Below, in pieces: positions 55,509 through 64,000 of a DNA stretch of 64,000 nt (positions within the stretch are counted from its first letter, which is position 1; every line of letters begins with the position of its first letter). The translations under genes were made by a program, and so were the position numbers. The notes under the pieces are model-generated. The model had not been told where the DNA came from, did not search any database, and was given only the letters and a program-made list of their open reading frames with translations. The DNA comes from Osedax fenrisi (Eukaryota > Annelida > Polychaeta > Sabellida > Siboglinidae). The DNA lies in the NCBI GenBank assembly GCA_964019155.1, contig OZ025239.1, positions 114,335,020 to 114,399,019 on the forward strand. The letters are read 5' to 3'.

Positions 55509-57800
55509 TTATGACAGAGTAGTAGTACAACCTACTCTGTTGATCGATGTATTTTTCCATCGAAATCTACAATCAAGTAAATATGTCACACATATTATAT
55601 ACGTATAAAATGGCATTCCATTGATAATTAATATTATACCGAGATATTTGAAACTATTTACTATTTCTAGAAGTTTACCATACATATTAATATTTGCAGT
55701 ATCATTAATGAACATCTTACTTATTTCATGTCGTATTTCCATTCTATACTTAGCTAATTGTTCCTATGGTACGTCTATAAGCCATTGTAGGTCATGCTGT
55801 AAACCTGTGGGTCTATATTATCAGATAATCTAAGTTTGAATATTTATCTTCCTGTTATTGATATGGTTAGGATATGACTTAATACCGTGGCCCATATAAT
55901 TAATTCTAGATATGTTGAACAACATTGGAGATAATATTCATCCTCGTTGTTGGAAAATATCGTCTAATTAGGTTGTTCAATAGTATACCGAGCTATATAC
56001 ATATATATTTTAGTTATACATCCATACCTAAATAATGTATACTTCTACATCTATCAGTATATTTCGATATTTTAAAGATCAATTTATTAATTAATTGTCC
56101 AATTGTACAGTGTATACATATATTAGCTTAACATTGGGTCTTATCTATCTTTATTAATCAATGATTCATTATAACAACCGGCTCATCTATTTCAACACCG
56201 AGATGCAATAATGTACCTCGTAGTTTCATTTTATAGATATATCAATATAATCATGTATAATGATACGATTTCAAAGAAATAAATAAATCAGCTTCAATTA
56301 ATACGACATATAACAAATAGCATTAACGTGGATATATTCGCTATATATATATGTGATGGATTCTCGTTAACTATCTTGGAATATCTCCAATTTATCATTG
56401 CTTCTCGCTATTTAAATGTATGTTCTAGAACATCGTAGGTGACCAGTCATGCGTGTAATTCATGCTATGTCATTACTAGTCAGTATATAATAGTCCTCTA
56501 TATTATTGTTGTCCGTGGTATATTCAATATATATTATTATTAAATTATTATCGTATTACTATTATTTTATTATTATTTTCTTCCCGCACGAGCGAAAGGG
56601 TCTCCCACTGTAGGAGTCCCATACGACCCTATGTTAGTGCAAATAAACCTAATATCATCATCATCATCATATATTATATATTATAATGATATGCAACATT
56701 ACGTGTAATGTCCACACTAGTATTTCGAATAAAGTAATATAAATTAGTTCCATGAAATAAGAACAAGGCCTCCTTAGCATGTGTTGTATAATGTATAAAA
56801 GGTAATTAAAGGTGCGAAGACATATGATAGTATATTTAGCATGGTTTCGATATTGGCATATGATTCATATGATATGAATGATTACAAATAATAATTGTAC
56901 ATATGTATATATAGCTGAAGTCGATTAACGTAATTTGCTGTTTCATTTTCATCGCTGACATTTGTTGGGCTGTAGCATGATATGAAAGTTGTCCTAGGGT
57001 TTCCTTGAAGATTCGCAATCATAATTCTAGTTGATATTCTTTCGACATTTTCAAGTGCATCATAGGCTAGCGGGCTTAGGAGCATTCCTACTCCTCCTGT
57101 GGCGGCGTTAATAGAATTCTTCCAGGCTGAGCACGTTAGCAGTTACCAATTTTCATTTGCATGTTATTTGATATGAGTGTCATCATGTATGAGTCTATGT
57201 TATTGGATACATATTATGTCTTGCATGGTCTTTTTGGCGGATGCTACCAATTCACCCATTTTCCACTCACTTCTCATTGTTTGTGTATTTATGAACTGAT
57301 TATGCATTTCCTGTTTGTTCTCATGATTCTTGGTAGAGCTTTTTCCTCAGTAGTTGATTTATCAAGTGCAACCTGATAATTAGTTTCAGTTCGCGCCCCT
57401 TGTTTATCCGCGCGACTGGCGATGCGGCATGAATATTGGTGGTTTTGTGTCATTTTTGCTTTCAGTAGCTGATATAGCATCGTGCGGTAGATACTCCATA
57501 CACGGGCTAACAGTGCTTATTTGATAGAGTTGTTGTGCTTTTTAAAATTTCCCTGGAAGAAATTATAGCCTTGCCACTTTCCAAAACCCTGCTTCCGATG
57601 TCTTCACGTATCCCTGACTCGGGTGGCTCACAGATGCTATGCCTTGCCAAGGGCAACCTGGATTTTGTCCGGCACTGCTTATTGGTTATTCGCAGATAAT
57701 CATTAATATCTAGTGGCCTTTCCCCTATCCGCAAACTGTGGAGCCGATGGATGGGAGTTGTCATCTCCAACACCACCAGGTATATATTAATCAATTATAA
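55509..57800 (-). pseudogene. LINE relic with endonuclease and reverse transcriptase, unit 3
   Basis: Read from 57800 downward, the pieces of an APE-type LINE come in order. First is a possible 5' part containing LARHSICEPPESG. Next come the endonuclease blocks DIICIQ, SAWKNSINAATGGVGMLLSP (ends about 57060) and NPRTTFISCYSPTNVSDENE (about 56945-57005). Then follow the reverse-transcriptase motifs ILSPMLFNI (about 55935) and FKYLGIIL (about 55640). Frameshifts and stops separate the blocks, so no protein can be made. It is the fullest copy of the LINE in the array. Confidence 0.85.
56473..56690 (+). mobile_element. Unit 3-specific insertion with ATC tail
   Basis: Units 1 and 2 run straight across this site. 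The insert contains CGAAAGGGTCTCCCACTGTA and ends AATAAACCTAATATCATCAT with more ATC units, as LINE or SINE 3' ends with microsatellite tails do. Confidence 0.75.
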
Positions 57801-58132
57801 TCATAATTATTAATAAATCTATTAATATATTAATAGTTTTATAGTTACTATAGTTACCCTTAGATATAGGGTAAAGTAATATAATACGGACACTTAACAT
57901 AAATGGTCTTAACATTTTATGACTCATTATTTTTATTCAAAAATTACAATTTATTAATATTATATGATTATAGATATTATTGGGATTTAAAAAAATTTTT
58001 AATCTTTTAGTTCCATAGATAACGGGGGTGTCCGTATTCGGTACCCATGTCCGAATACGGACACCCTGTGTTATAATATGGACACCCACTAGATAAACCA
58101 CTAGATAAACTATATATTATTTATGAATCAAT

Positions 58133-58465
58133 CAGATATGTATGATACAATCCTAATTAATGATATTGATTTAGTATATATTACGATAAAAATGTATAAT
58201 GGTTCTAAATAATTGACGCCTACTTGGTAATGTAAACATATTATTAGTTACACCATATAGGTAGGTTACAAGTTGTAAGTTACAACATAATACACTACAT
58301 TATTATATTAATTTGGTGTACACTAGATGTGTATATATAGGTGTTATTAAATATTCACAGTATTATTTAATTTATTTATATTATATAACTATATTACCTA
58401 ATATATTGTATTTTACAATATCACAAAATATAATTTTATTTTTGAAATAAATTAAAAAAATAAAA
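58133..58465. repeat. Tandem array, stub of a fourth unit
   Basis: This segment matches unit 2 at about 48222-48545 (shared ATGGTTCTAAATAA, TTACAAGTTGTAAGTTACAA). It is joined directly to unit 3, so a deletion removed the end of unit 3 and the start of unit 4. It closes the array. Confidence 0.88.
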
Positions 58466-58817
58466 TATATATATATGTGTGTGTGTATATTGGTGTTTTT
58501 TTATATGTGTGTATGTGTGTGTTTGTATGTATGTATTTATCATTGATTTGTATAATACAAGTTGTATTTAACCAAATATATTTCAATAATATATCATATA
58601 TGTTCTTGGATCAAGACTATGTGTTTTAATGTCATGTGATTTAATATCAGTGTTGTAAATAACAATATTATTGTTTTCAAAAGTTTTCAAATAATTAAAT
58701 CTTTTAGGAATTAAATATTTACTCTAAATAATACAATATTGCCCATTATATGATATTTATAACTATTGAACCCTTATTAACATATTATATTTAAAAATAA
58801 ATATTAAATATATTAAT
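58466..58817. other. AT-rich spacer with TG/TA repeat
   Basis: TATATG/TGTGTG simple repeat at 58467-58540, then ordinary AT-rich sequence before the next ORF. No gene or promoter is recognisable. Confidence 0.55.
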
Positions 58818-59312
58818 GTGAATATGAATATGGATAATGATTTAAAAATGAAATGTTTGATAAATATCTATACAACACCAATAGAGAAAACACCTACTTA
58901 TAGGGCTCGCACTAGCGAAGAACTTGGTAAACTTCAACTAACAAACAGTATATGTAAAAAAAATATCTTCAATACTCCAAATAATACTACGCCTACATAT
59001 GGTAATTCTAACGAAGAATCTCTTGATACAAAACCACCATTATTAAGAAAGAAACAACGAAATTGTGACCGCTATCATCTTAGAATGTTACCCAGAAGTT
59101 TGACTAGGAGTTATCGATTCGTTGATCATCAACAAGATGTGCTTCCCTCACACGATAAAAAATCAACTAAAAAGATAAAGCAGTTAACAATGAATAAATC
59201 TTCTAAAGCGAAATACTCTGACGTACCTACTAATTCAAAAGAATCTACAAATGGAGTATCGAATCTTTCAATTAGTCAATTAAGTATGTTTATTTCAAAT
59301 TATGTAACATAA
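58818..59312 (+). CDS. Unassigned 164-aa basic, Ser/Thr-rich ORF
   Basis: An ATG-to-TAA frame of 164 codons, unusually long for this AT-rich sequence and without simple-repeat composition. The product is polar, with TP sites (TTPIEKTPTYRA, FNTPNNTTPTY), a basic patch (LLRKKQRNCDRYHLRMLPRS) and a Lys/Ser-rich C-terminal half, and no signal peptide or membrane segment. It looks like a largely disordered, possibly nuclear protein. I recognise no domain. Alternatives are a single-exon gene, one exon of a longer gene on this strand (see the exons near 61.7 kb), or a pseudogene. Confidence 0.42.
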   Translation: MNMNMDNDLKMKCLINIYTTPIEKTPTYRARTSEELGKLQLTNSICKKNIFNTPNNTTPTYGNSNEESLDTKPPLLRKKQRNCDRYHLRMLPRSLTRSYRFVDHQQDVLPSHDKKSTKKIKQLTMNKSSKAKYSDVPTNSKESTNGVSNLSISQLSMFISNYVT

Positions 59313-59551
59313 TATATATATAGTATATACTATATACGTATGGTAAATATACCGTATACGTAATAATAACAGTACAGCGTATGTATGTAATTAATTTTAT
59401 CTATAGATAATATCAAAGTATAGTAATATTAAATATATCTATGTATATCTATTATTAGATATAGCTTTAATTTGTCACTGATATGAATAAACACGCTGCG
59501 TTCTTTCGACGCCGCCTCATATACGATCCTACGATCCGTTTATGATCGTAA

Positions 59552-59610
<59 letters not shown>

Positions 59611-60689
59611 GTATATAATATTATATTATATTAAATATAGTAATTATTTTTCAAATATCTTATATGGGAATTTACTAGGGATCCACCTAAATAGGCAGTA
59701 TAGATTATTTACCAAAACAGGCATTTTCGATTTATGACACGCGAATTTGTCTTACAGTTATTACTGTTATTACAAAATATATACATTATAGTTATATTAT
59801 TATACTAAATATAGCGCTGTTTAGTTTTCATACAAGTCATTACAATCATTACATGCATTTATCCGGGAGTATATTGTAACATTATAAACATGTAAATACC
59901 GATGTAACAGTGAATGTTACAGTAGTTGTTACATTGAATATATTAGTCTAAAACATCTATTTCAAATCTTGCACACTCGACTCATCACCGCTATGCTCTC
60001 GATATTCTTCATCTATATAGTAGGTTTCGCCTGCAGCACCTCTATTTCAAAGTAGTTTCAAATATGCACTACATGCAATTGCGCCTCTATTTTATTTACA
60101 TCGATGGCTATATCATAAATATCTTTATTATCACTATCTAAAATATACTGTTATCACTTTCACAACTGTATTTGCCAAAGACTCCTTTTCTCTCTCTCTC
60201 TCTCTCTCACTTAATGACACTCATTACAATTATATCTTTAAACACGAACCACTTTCTACTAAGCACGCCATTCTCGGTAGAATGTATTACCACGCCATTA
60301 AAACAATATATTCTCTAGCACTAGCTACAGATGCTCTATCAATCTCGAAACAAATAATTTAAATTAGACTCACTAGATAACACTTCAACTGACTCCTACT
60401 GATGACGAACTGATGACGAACTGATGACCAACGGAACGAGTGCACCAACTCCTTTAACAACTTTAAAAAGAAATACCCACGACAAGACAAAATGACGCAC
60501 TCGCGAGATTAACATTCCGATTACCAACTCCCTCGTTAACTGTACACATCCATTAACTCCAAACTCGAAATAATCACCCGATACACTACAGCTAACAGAT
60601 TCAATAGTATCGCCCTTACTGAAACCTAGCCTAGACAGCTAAATACCGTAACTCCATCAACCTAAGAAGGTCTAAACTACCACCTAGTC
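59313..60689. other. Intergenic, TA run and decayed repeats
   Basis: A long TA run lies at 59552-59602 and a TCTC run at 60191-60208. From about 60300 the sequence is less AT-rich (ACTGATGACGAACTGATGAC repeated at 60398-60429) and probably belongs to the 5' part of the LINE relic that follows, but no protein block is recognisable there. Confidence 0.5.
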
Positions 60690-61190
60690 CAAATCCGCGT
60701 TCCGACGAATGTCGCAAAGGAGGTATTGCCTTCCTCGTATACTCCTCGTGAAATCATTTATAAATAAGTTATTTAAAATAATTAATCTCCTAGCGCACCA
60801 CCAACAACATACTCGACCCTCAGCAAAGAATTCAGAAAATCCACAGTACAGAAATTACTATACTCTCCCTACTCTATGACCTTCTTAAATCCCTTGATAA
60901 CGACATCCCAGTACAATTACTGCTTATAGATCTCTCCTCATCATTAACTTACTTAGCTATAGACTAAAACTAATTGAACTTGAAAATACGTACTACTCTG
61001 GTTTTCAAACTATATCACTAACATAGTACTATTAAAATAAAAAAATCATTATCACCCAGACGCAGAGTCCTCTTTGGAGTATATCAAGGATCATCCCTCT
61101 CCCTTATGTCATTTTACATACGTCCTCTTAGCAAACTGATCAAATCATTTCCTTCAGTCTCGTGCAACATTTACGTAGATGACTAAATTA
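60690..61190 (+). pseudogene. Second LINE relic (endonuclease and reverse-transcriptase pieces)
   Basis: Broken frames on the plus strand give, in order, KGGIAFLVYSS (about 60716-60750, endonuclease GGG-AILV block), DNDIPVQLLLIDLSSS (about 60900-60947, palm D-LLLDLS block) and GVYQGSSLSLMSFYIRPLSK (about 61076-61135), then CNIYVDD (about 61162-61182), the Y-A-D-D box with A changed to V. The wording is of CR1/L2/Jockey-like LINEs and differs from the LINE in the tandem array. Frameshifts and a stop directly after the DD box show that it is dead. Confidence 0.82.
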
Positions 61191-61528
61191 ATTAATACAA
61201 TTCATAAATCATATATATTCTATTAGTATAAAATAATAATTATCTATTAATATCAAATCCATTAAGTGGTCAAATATAATTCTATATTTATTACTATAAT
61301 TGCTAGGAATTTAATAAATGTAATTCAATATTACACACAATAAATTATTAATATATTTATAAAAAAAACAATACTATAACTGAAAATATACTCTGAGTGG
61401 ATTCAATTTAACGAATAATTATATTTAGTCTAGTTTTTTAGTTATTATATCCTGGATATTAATTATCGGAATAAGTATTCTAATGTTGTAATAATTATAT
61501 TTATTCATATGTTTAAAAAATATATAAG

Positions 61529-61565
<37 letters not shown>

Positions 61566-61710
61566 AATCGATAACAAAAATAATATTGAATCCAATTTGG
61601 ATCAATATTGTTTTATTTATCGTATCTTATCATCACATACACTATAGATTTTACTAGACAATACTATAGTAGATAGTATACTATAGTAAATATACATACT
61701 ATGTCCACAG
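61191..61710. other. AT-rich intergenic
   Basis: Simple AT-rich sequence with a TA run at about 61532-61560 and CTATAGTA dyads at 61661-61690. It leads directly into the acceptor at 61710. No gene is seen. Confidence 0.5.
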
Positions 61711-61995
61711 GAAAGAAGATGGAAGGCGAGATGAACGAAGAGAGATACAATATAATCGTGGAGTCGCAGAGATTATTAATAGAATACGGTACGTGATATT
61801 ATATAATAGTGTATGTAAGTGTACCAGGTTAACACATGCGTGTACATTCGTTAATATGAATTCGGGGGATACAAAGAAATGAGGCATACCGAGGAAATTA
61901 CGGCTGGCATTTTAACGATGCGTTGCGGGTGTAACGTAATCGGCTCATCCAATCGGAGTATTATAGAATTTGAATATAATAATCTCCCGCTATAA
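61711..61995 (+). CDS. Probable two terminal exons of an unidentified gene
   Basis: A consensus acceptor (tgtccacag) precedes 78 bases (61711-61788) ending at a consensus donor (gtacgtg). In one of two open frames it encodes MEGEMNEERYNIIVESQRLL after a short lead. A possible second exon, 61877-61995, begins after an AG acceptor (atacaaag) in the matching phase, reads IEYEMRHTEEITAGILTMRC across the join and ends at TAA. The joined frame is open, and both segments are GC-richer than their flanks. It would end 41 bases from the stop of the opposite ankyrin/SOCS gene. I recognise no family, the second acceptor is weak, and upstream exons are not identified. Confidence 0.38.
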
Positions 61996-62036
61996 TTTAA
62001 ATATAATAATTCGATTGGCCGAGATGGTGACAAGCG

Positions 62037-63702
62037 TCAACAGTACACGTACTCGTGGAAGTGTACGTAGCGCTCAAGTTTCGCGGGCAGTCCGAGCGAG
62101 CCGACTCGTCGCGAGAACTCTCCACCGGAGGGCAGCGCTCGACGTAGCGCCAGTCTCGCGTGGAACCGGAGCGTCTGCACGGCGGTACGACGACGCTCGT
62201 GAAACGCGACGCACTCCAAGGTCGGCAGGTCGACCCGGCATCGATGGAAGGGCGCCGCGCCCTGAGACAGTAGCATCGGCAGCATGGGCGGTCCGTGATC
62301 GCGCCACGCTACGCGCACCAACGAGAAGGAGGAGGCGGAGTCTTGAGGTCGACAGTTCAACCGGAGCAGATCTTCCACTATGGTGGCGTCTCCACCTAAT
62401 GGAGGCGGAGAGAGAGTTGAAAGTTATGAAGGCGGTCGTGATAAATCCGATATGATTAAAAACGAGGTCACCCTTGCGAATATATACTCGAAACAGCCGA
62501 ATTTAAACTTTCTAATATGCTTGATCTATAAATAGCTGCGAATAATCGTTATAGAATACAGCTATACGGGCATTTCTTGACGCGACGGATAGACGCAAAT
62601 GTAATCCACTTCCTTCAATTAATCGCAGCGAACTACATTACGTTAGCGCCTAGTAGTATATATCGCGCGGCGTGACCTTGAACCGCCTGCGAAAGGGGCG
62701 TGGCTCCGTGGGCGTCGACCGCGTTCAGACACGCGTCGCAGTCTTGCCTCGCGTTCAGTCGCCGCACGATCGCGTCGAACGCCTTCCTATAGCCGAACAG
62801 ACAGGCGTAATGCAGCGGCGTTCTGTTCAGACGACCCGCTACCGCGATCACGTCCTTCCCTGGCGTCGTGTCCTCCTGGCCGTACATCTTTTCCGCGTCC
62901 TTCCCCGCGTCCTTCATCGTCGCGTCCGTCGCTATGTCCTCCTGCTCCCTGTGCTCATCGTGATTCAGTAGTAGAAGGGCAGTGACCTCGCCGTCCGTTT
63001 GACCAATGGCCGCCAGTAGAGCGGTGTTGCCGTCCTTGTCGCGACCGTCGACCTCCGACCCCGAGAACAACAACAACCTCGCCACCGCGTCGTGTTTAGC
63101 CGCCGCCGCCAAGTGGAGCGCGGTTCTGCCCGCGGCGTTCACTCGGTTCAGGGTATCTGAAGTGGGCGGATTATAGTAAGGTTCGCCGCTAATACAAATA
63201 GAGATAGCTACGATGAAAAGCCGGCCGCGTTCACACCGCGACATACGGCCCTATTTTATAGCTCAATATCGATTGCCATAAATTATTCGTTTTAGAAGTT
63301 TTAATAAATATAGCGCAAGTAATATGTGACAATTTATAATAATTTGAAATAATTTAAAGAAGTCGATATCTGGCCGTAAATATCGGACCCGATATAGTAT
63401 AGTATTGTGAACTCAGCTTAAATCTGCCTATTTCTAATGCTACTACTACTACACACATGGAGCACACAGTAACCTGGAGACAACAGGAAAGCGGCGCAGC
63501 TATAGCTGCCCAGTTGGCAGGCATACATAAGGGGCGTATTGCCGTACACGTCGTGGGCGCAGTGGTCCGCGCCCCACGCCATTAACGACGTCACCGCGGC
63601 CACGTCTCTTTGTTTAGCCGACTCGTGCAGCGCCGTCTGGTGGCGAGTGTTGGCAGCGTTCACTAGCGCCGGCGACGCCACGCACAGTAGCGTGTCTATT
63701 AC
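62037..63702 (-). CDS. Ankyrin-repeat and SOCS-box protein, 3' three exons (5' partial)
   Basis: Exons in transcript order: 63702-63474, 63156-62677, 62395-62037, all with GT-AG introns in matching phase, giving 355 aa to the stop. The first two exons carry ankyrin repeats (TALHESAKQRDVAAVTSLM, NTPLMYACQLGSYSCAAFLL, RTALHLAAAAKHDAVARLLL, NTALLAAI, RTPLHYACLFGYRKAFDAIV, ATPLSQAVQGGDATIVEDLL), with an acidic loop of about 45 aa (HREQEDIATD onward). The last exon ends in a SOCS-box-like helix pair (TLRFHARLALRRAL, then LGLPAKLERYVHF). ASB-type proteins recruit substrates to Elongin B/C-Cullin 5 ubiquitin ligases, which is the expected role here. The donor CAAG|gtcacg at 62677 is chosen because it continues the last repeat; reading through it stops after 14 codons. 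The start codon and first repeats lie beyond the window or in an upstream exon not seen. The exons are strikingly GC-rich. Confidence 0.85.
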
Positions 63703-63810
63703 CTGCGTTAGTGTAGGTCACATGGTATGTGTACGGTATGCGTAGCGTGGCAAGCGATCAGAACACTTCGATTCCGGTTGGAAATTTCGAAAAGTCTACC
63801 TCATACTATA

Positions 63811-64000
63811 ATATTTATTTATTGAAATCTCGTATATATATATTGAATACAATACAACGAGCGGATACGAATGGACCCCTCGAGAAGTGGTAGACTTTTA
63901 CATGTTATGAATAACTGTGAGGGGCCCCAGACAATACAATACACGAAGTAACATTTTTTTATTGCGTTTTGATCTATCGTTTATTAAGTTCTTGATAAAC
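63811..64000 (-). mobile_element. tRNA-derived SINE, family 2, cut by window end
   Basis: It matches the SINE at 37945-38220 through GGATACGAATGGACCCCT, TTACATGTTATGAATAACTG and CTTGATAAAC. The tRNA-like head would lie beyond base 64000. It probably sits in the intron before the first visible ankyrin exon, or just upstream of the gene. Confidence 0.85.

Larger units (their letters stand above)
52916..58132. repeat. Tandem array, unit 3 (diverged second half)
   Basis: From 52916 to about 54730 it matches unit 2 almost base for base, including the 441-bp pogo-like MITE at 53322-53762. Beyond that it is clearly more diverged. It lacks the 112-bp MITE, has its own insertion at 56473-56690, a 57-bp local duplication at about 55228-55340, and keeps LINE sequence that units 1 and 2 have deleted. 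It breaks off after GAATCAATCAG (about 58133), so the SINE and the 3' MITEs are missing. Confidence 0.92.

Noticed and set aside
61970..62455. 161-aa Arg-rich plus-strand ORF
   Set aside because: Antisense shadow of the GC-rich SOCS-box exon.
62672..62971. 99-aa plus-strand ORF
   Set aside because: Antisense shadow of the ankyrin exon.

Overview
The window is nuclear DNA from an invertebrate animal. It is very AT-rich, rich in introns and full of small transposons, while the coding exons are GC-rich and use the standard code. I could not settle the phylum. I rebuilt the genes by hand from splice sites, reading phase and recognisable protein families. A SOCS-box ankyrin gene, animal-type pterin metabolism and an 18-exon threonyl-tRNA synthetase all point to a metazoan with conserved gene structure.

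Layout. 0.8-0.9 kb: a fragment of a THAP zinc-finger domain (+). 1.5-2.4 kb: a 40/49-bp minisatellite. 4.2-5.7 kb: a small secreted six-cysteine peptide gene (+), with a TATA box and a probable 5'UTR intron. 6.7-7.9 kb: a non-autonomous hAT-type transposon with perfect 8-bp target duplications. 9.5-28.9 kb: a complete cytosolic threonyl-tRNA synthetase gene (+), 18 exons and 719 aa. Its introns hold a 17-bp minisatellite carrying the telomere-like CCCTAA hexamer, a second hAT element, a MITE, a SINE fragment and long trinucleotide repeats. 30.0-32.6 kb: a long inverted repeat. 33.8-41.0 kb: a complete 6-pyruvoyl-tetrahydropterin synthase gene (-), six exons including one of 23 nt, 151 aa.

41.8-58.5 kb: a tandem array of a 5.5-5.6 kb unit, with three copies and a stub of a fourth. 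The unit is built from dead mobile DNA: a pogo-like MITE, a LINE reverse-transcriptase relic on the minus strand, foldback MITEs and a tRNA-derived SINE. The pattern of shared differences shows an older two-copy array that was later expanded by unequal exchange. The third copy keeps an empty MITE site and a LINE endonuclease domain that the other two have lost.

58.8-64.0 kb: an unassigned 164-aa ORF (+), a second LINE relic (+), a probable pair of exons of an unidentified plus-strand gene, and the 3' three exons of an ankyrin-repeat/SOCS-box gene (-) whose 5' end lies beyond the window. The window ends inside a second tRNA-SINE family also found at 38 kb.

The genes form no operon and share no pathway. 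The synthetase loads threonine onto tRNA, the pterin synthase makes the precursor of tetrahydrobiopterin, and the SOCS-box protein is expected to be a ubiquitin-ligase substrate adaptor. Repeats explain most of the remaining sequence.
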